Positions 62,996-64,000 of a stretch of DNA of 64,000 nt are shown in pieces (positions within the stretch are counted from its first letter, which is position 1; each line of letters begins with the position of its first letter). Origin of the DNA: Rubrivivax sp. (lineage in GTDB: Bacteria; Pseudomonadota; Gammaproteobacteria; Burkholderiales; Burkholderiaceae_C); NCBI GenBank assembly GCA_027490215.1, contig JAIXYO010000029.1, forward strand, positions 62,001 through 126,000, in the 5' to 3' direction. The notes beneath the pieces were generated by a model. The model did no database searches. It had not been told where the DNA came from and was given only the letters and a program-made list of their open reading frames with translations. A program made the position numbers and the translations under genes.

Positions 62996-64000
62996 TCAGC
63001 CCAGGTTGCGAACGACGTAGGGGCCAAGCCAGTTCGCCATGCCGATCGGCATGCGGCGCCACGCCTCGATCATCAGGCGGAACTTCGCGTTGGCCGGGTT
63101 GTTCTGGGGCACCGCATCGCGCTTGTAGAGGCAGTACTCATAGTGCAAAGGAGCGGGCTCGAAGCCCCAGTTCTTCTTGAACGCAAACGAGCCGGTGCCC
63201 TGCTTGCTGCGGCCGTAGTCGAACACCTTCAACCCACGTGCGCACGACAGGCGCATCAGCTCCCAGTACTTGAAGTCGTTGGCCGCGAGGTCCCGTGCCG
63301 ATTCGTCGTCACCGGCGTAGTACGGCAGCACCTCGTCTCGGAAATAGAAACTCAGCACGCCGCTCAAGGTCCGACCATCGGGCCCACTGACGATGAGCAC
63401 CTCACAGTCGTCGCCAAACTGCGCCTGCAAGGCCTCGAAGTAGCGCTTGGGCAGCGCCGGCGTGCCATGGCGATGCACGTTGTCCGCATACAGCGCGAAG
63501 AAGCGATCGACCCCCGGATCGATCTCGCTGCGCAGTCCGTTCTTGATGCCCTTGCGCACCATCGCCCGCTGCTTGCGCGGAATGGCCAGCATGTTGGCCT
63601 CTTCTTCGGGCAGGATGGCCTTGCGGAAGGTGACGTACAGGTCCTGGCGTGGCCAGTCGCCGTGGCGCGCATCGACGTGGCGCAGTTCGAGGTGATCGAC
63701 TCCGAGGCGCTGTGCGATGCGCTGAGCCTCGGCTTCCAGCGGGCTGGCGGCATCGGCATTCATTGCGGCTACGCCACCGTACACCGCGAAGGGCAAGCTG
63801 ACCAGGGAGTTGCCGAACAGCATCGACTTCACATGGGCCAGCGGCAGCACACCTTCGATGCGGCCGTCGGTTTCAGCGTACAGGAAGTACGTGTCGTGGC
63901 GAAACACGCCGTTCATGATGCTTTGCCAACCGGCGCGATGGAAGAACGTCGCGGTCGGGCACCCCAGCACGAACGCATCCCAGCGTTGTGCAGTGGCCGT
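62996..64000 (-). CDS. XrtA-associated FemAB-like protein (5' partial)
   Basis: The frame remains open to base 64000, so the start lies outside the window; 334 residues are visible. The first residues before the GTG at 63970 read QRWDAF, which fits the family's N-terminal WDAFV motif, so only a few residues are missing. ATFFHRAGWQ, VSLPFAVYGGVAA, RQDLYVTFRK, FDYGRSKQGTGSFAFKKNWGF and HYEYCLYKRD are characteristic of the exosortase A-associated FemAB family (TIGR03019). FemAB proteins use aminoacyl-tRNA; here a GNAT-type amino-acid transfer to a cell-surface polymer is possible. First gene of the visible XrtA operon. Confidence 0.92.
   Translation of the reverse strand, partial: TATAQRWDAFVLGCPTATFFHRAGWQSIMNGVFRHDTYFLYAETDGRIEGVLPLAHVKSMLFGNSLVSLPFAVYGGVAAMNADAASPLEAEAQRIAQRLGVDHLELRHVDARHGDWPRQDLYVTFRKAILPEEEANMLAIPRKQRAMVRKGIKNGLRSEIDPGVDRFFALYADNVHRHGTPALPKRYFEALQAQFGDDCEVLIVSGPDGRTLSGVLSFYFRDEVLPYYAGDDESARDLAANDFKYWELMRLSCARGLKVFDYGRSKQGTGSFAFKKNWGFEPAPLHYEYCLYKRDAVPQNNPANAKFRLMIEAWRRMPIGMANWLGPYVVRNLG

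Noticed and set aside
1-64000. CRISPR arrays, tRNA or rRNA genes, transposases, phage genes
   Set aside because: No direct-repeat spacer pattern, no tRNA-type cloverleaf that I recognised and no transposase or integrase motif was found on either strand.

Overview
The window is GC-rich (roughly two thirds G+C), densely packed, and has no rRNA, tRNA, insertion sequence or CRISPR array that I can see. Gene content points to a Gram-negative betaproteobacterium, most likely a Burkholderiales member of the Leptothrix/Rubrivivax/Methylibium type. The main reasons are the exosortase A (XrtA/PEP-CTERM) locus, the TviB/TviC-type uronic-acid genes, outer-membrane lipoprotein genes and the coding style. 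The genus is inference only.

Region 1 (1-12.6 kb) holds core and cell-envelope genes. These are a SUV3-like RNA helicase (5' end outside the window) overlapping a RIO-type kinase, glutaminase, a DnaQ-like exonuclease overlapping a cNMP/CBS/DUF294 protein, a GNAT enzyme, a lytic transglycosylase, a LysM lipoprotein, and an operon of membrane Ser/Thr kinase, lipoprotein polysaccharide deacetylase and TPR lipoprotein.

Region 2 (12.7-20.2 kb) begins with a divergent FHA-SpoIIE phosphatase, a STAS antagonist and an RsbW-like ATPase. With the kinase these form a partner-switching signalling module. A secreted catalase-fold protein follows. Next comes a compact unit of ABC ATPase, LolA-like periplasmic protein and outer-membrane barrel, with no permease, followed by a degenerate nSTAND-like protein.

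Region 3 (20.3-47.4 kb) is a large surface-polysaccharide locus. tviB and tviC would make UDP-HexNAc and uronic-acid precursors. The locus also has two O-antigen polymerase/ligase-like proteins, a VanZ-repeat protein, an acyltransferase, a beta-helix protein, two asparagine-synthetase-like proteins without the glutaminase cysteine, a Wzm/Wzt ABC exporter, a polysaccharide deacetylase and many glycosyltransferases, two of them multidomain. A membrane-anchored methyltransferase there appears truncated.

Region 4 (47.4 kb to the end, all minus strand) is a nearly uninterrupted XrtA-associated operon. Reading 5' to 3' from the right edge: FemAB-like protein (cut by the window), TIGR03087-type glycosyltransferase, exosortase A fused to EpsI, TIGR03088-type glycosyltransferase, XrtA-type amidotransferase, methyltransferase, TIGR04063-type glycosyltransferase, a further GT4, a PaaK/CapK-like adenylate-forming enzyme, the XrtA-associated O-glycosylation-ligase-like protein, a NodB-fold protein, a GNAT protein and a GT2. 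Genes overlap or abut by a few bases, so they are probably co-transcribed.

The combined picture is production, modification and export of an exopolysaccharide together with XrtA-dependent processing of PEP-CTERM proteins. No PEP-CTERM substrate is encoded in the window. The parts that looked least ordinary are the permease-less ABC/LolA/barrel/nSTAND unit, the two Cys-less Asn-synthetase paralogues in one glycan locus, and the polymerase with a large inserted extracytoplasmic domain.
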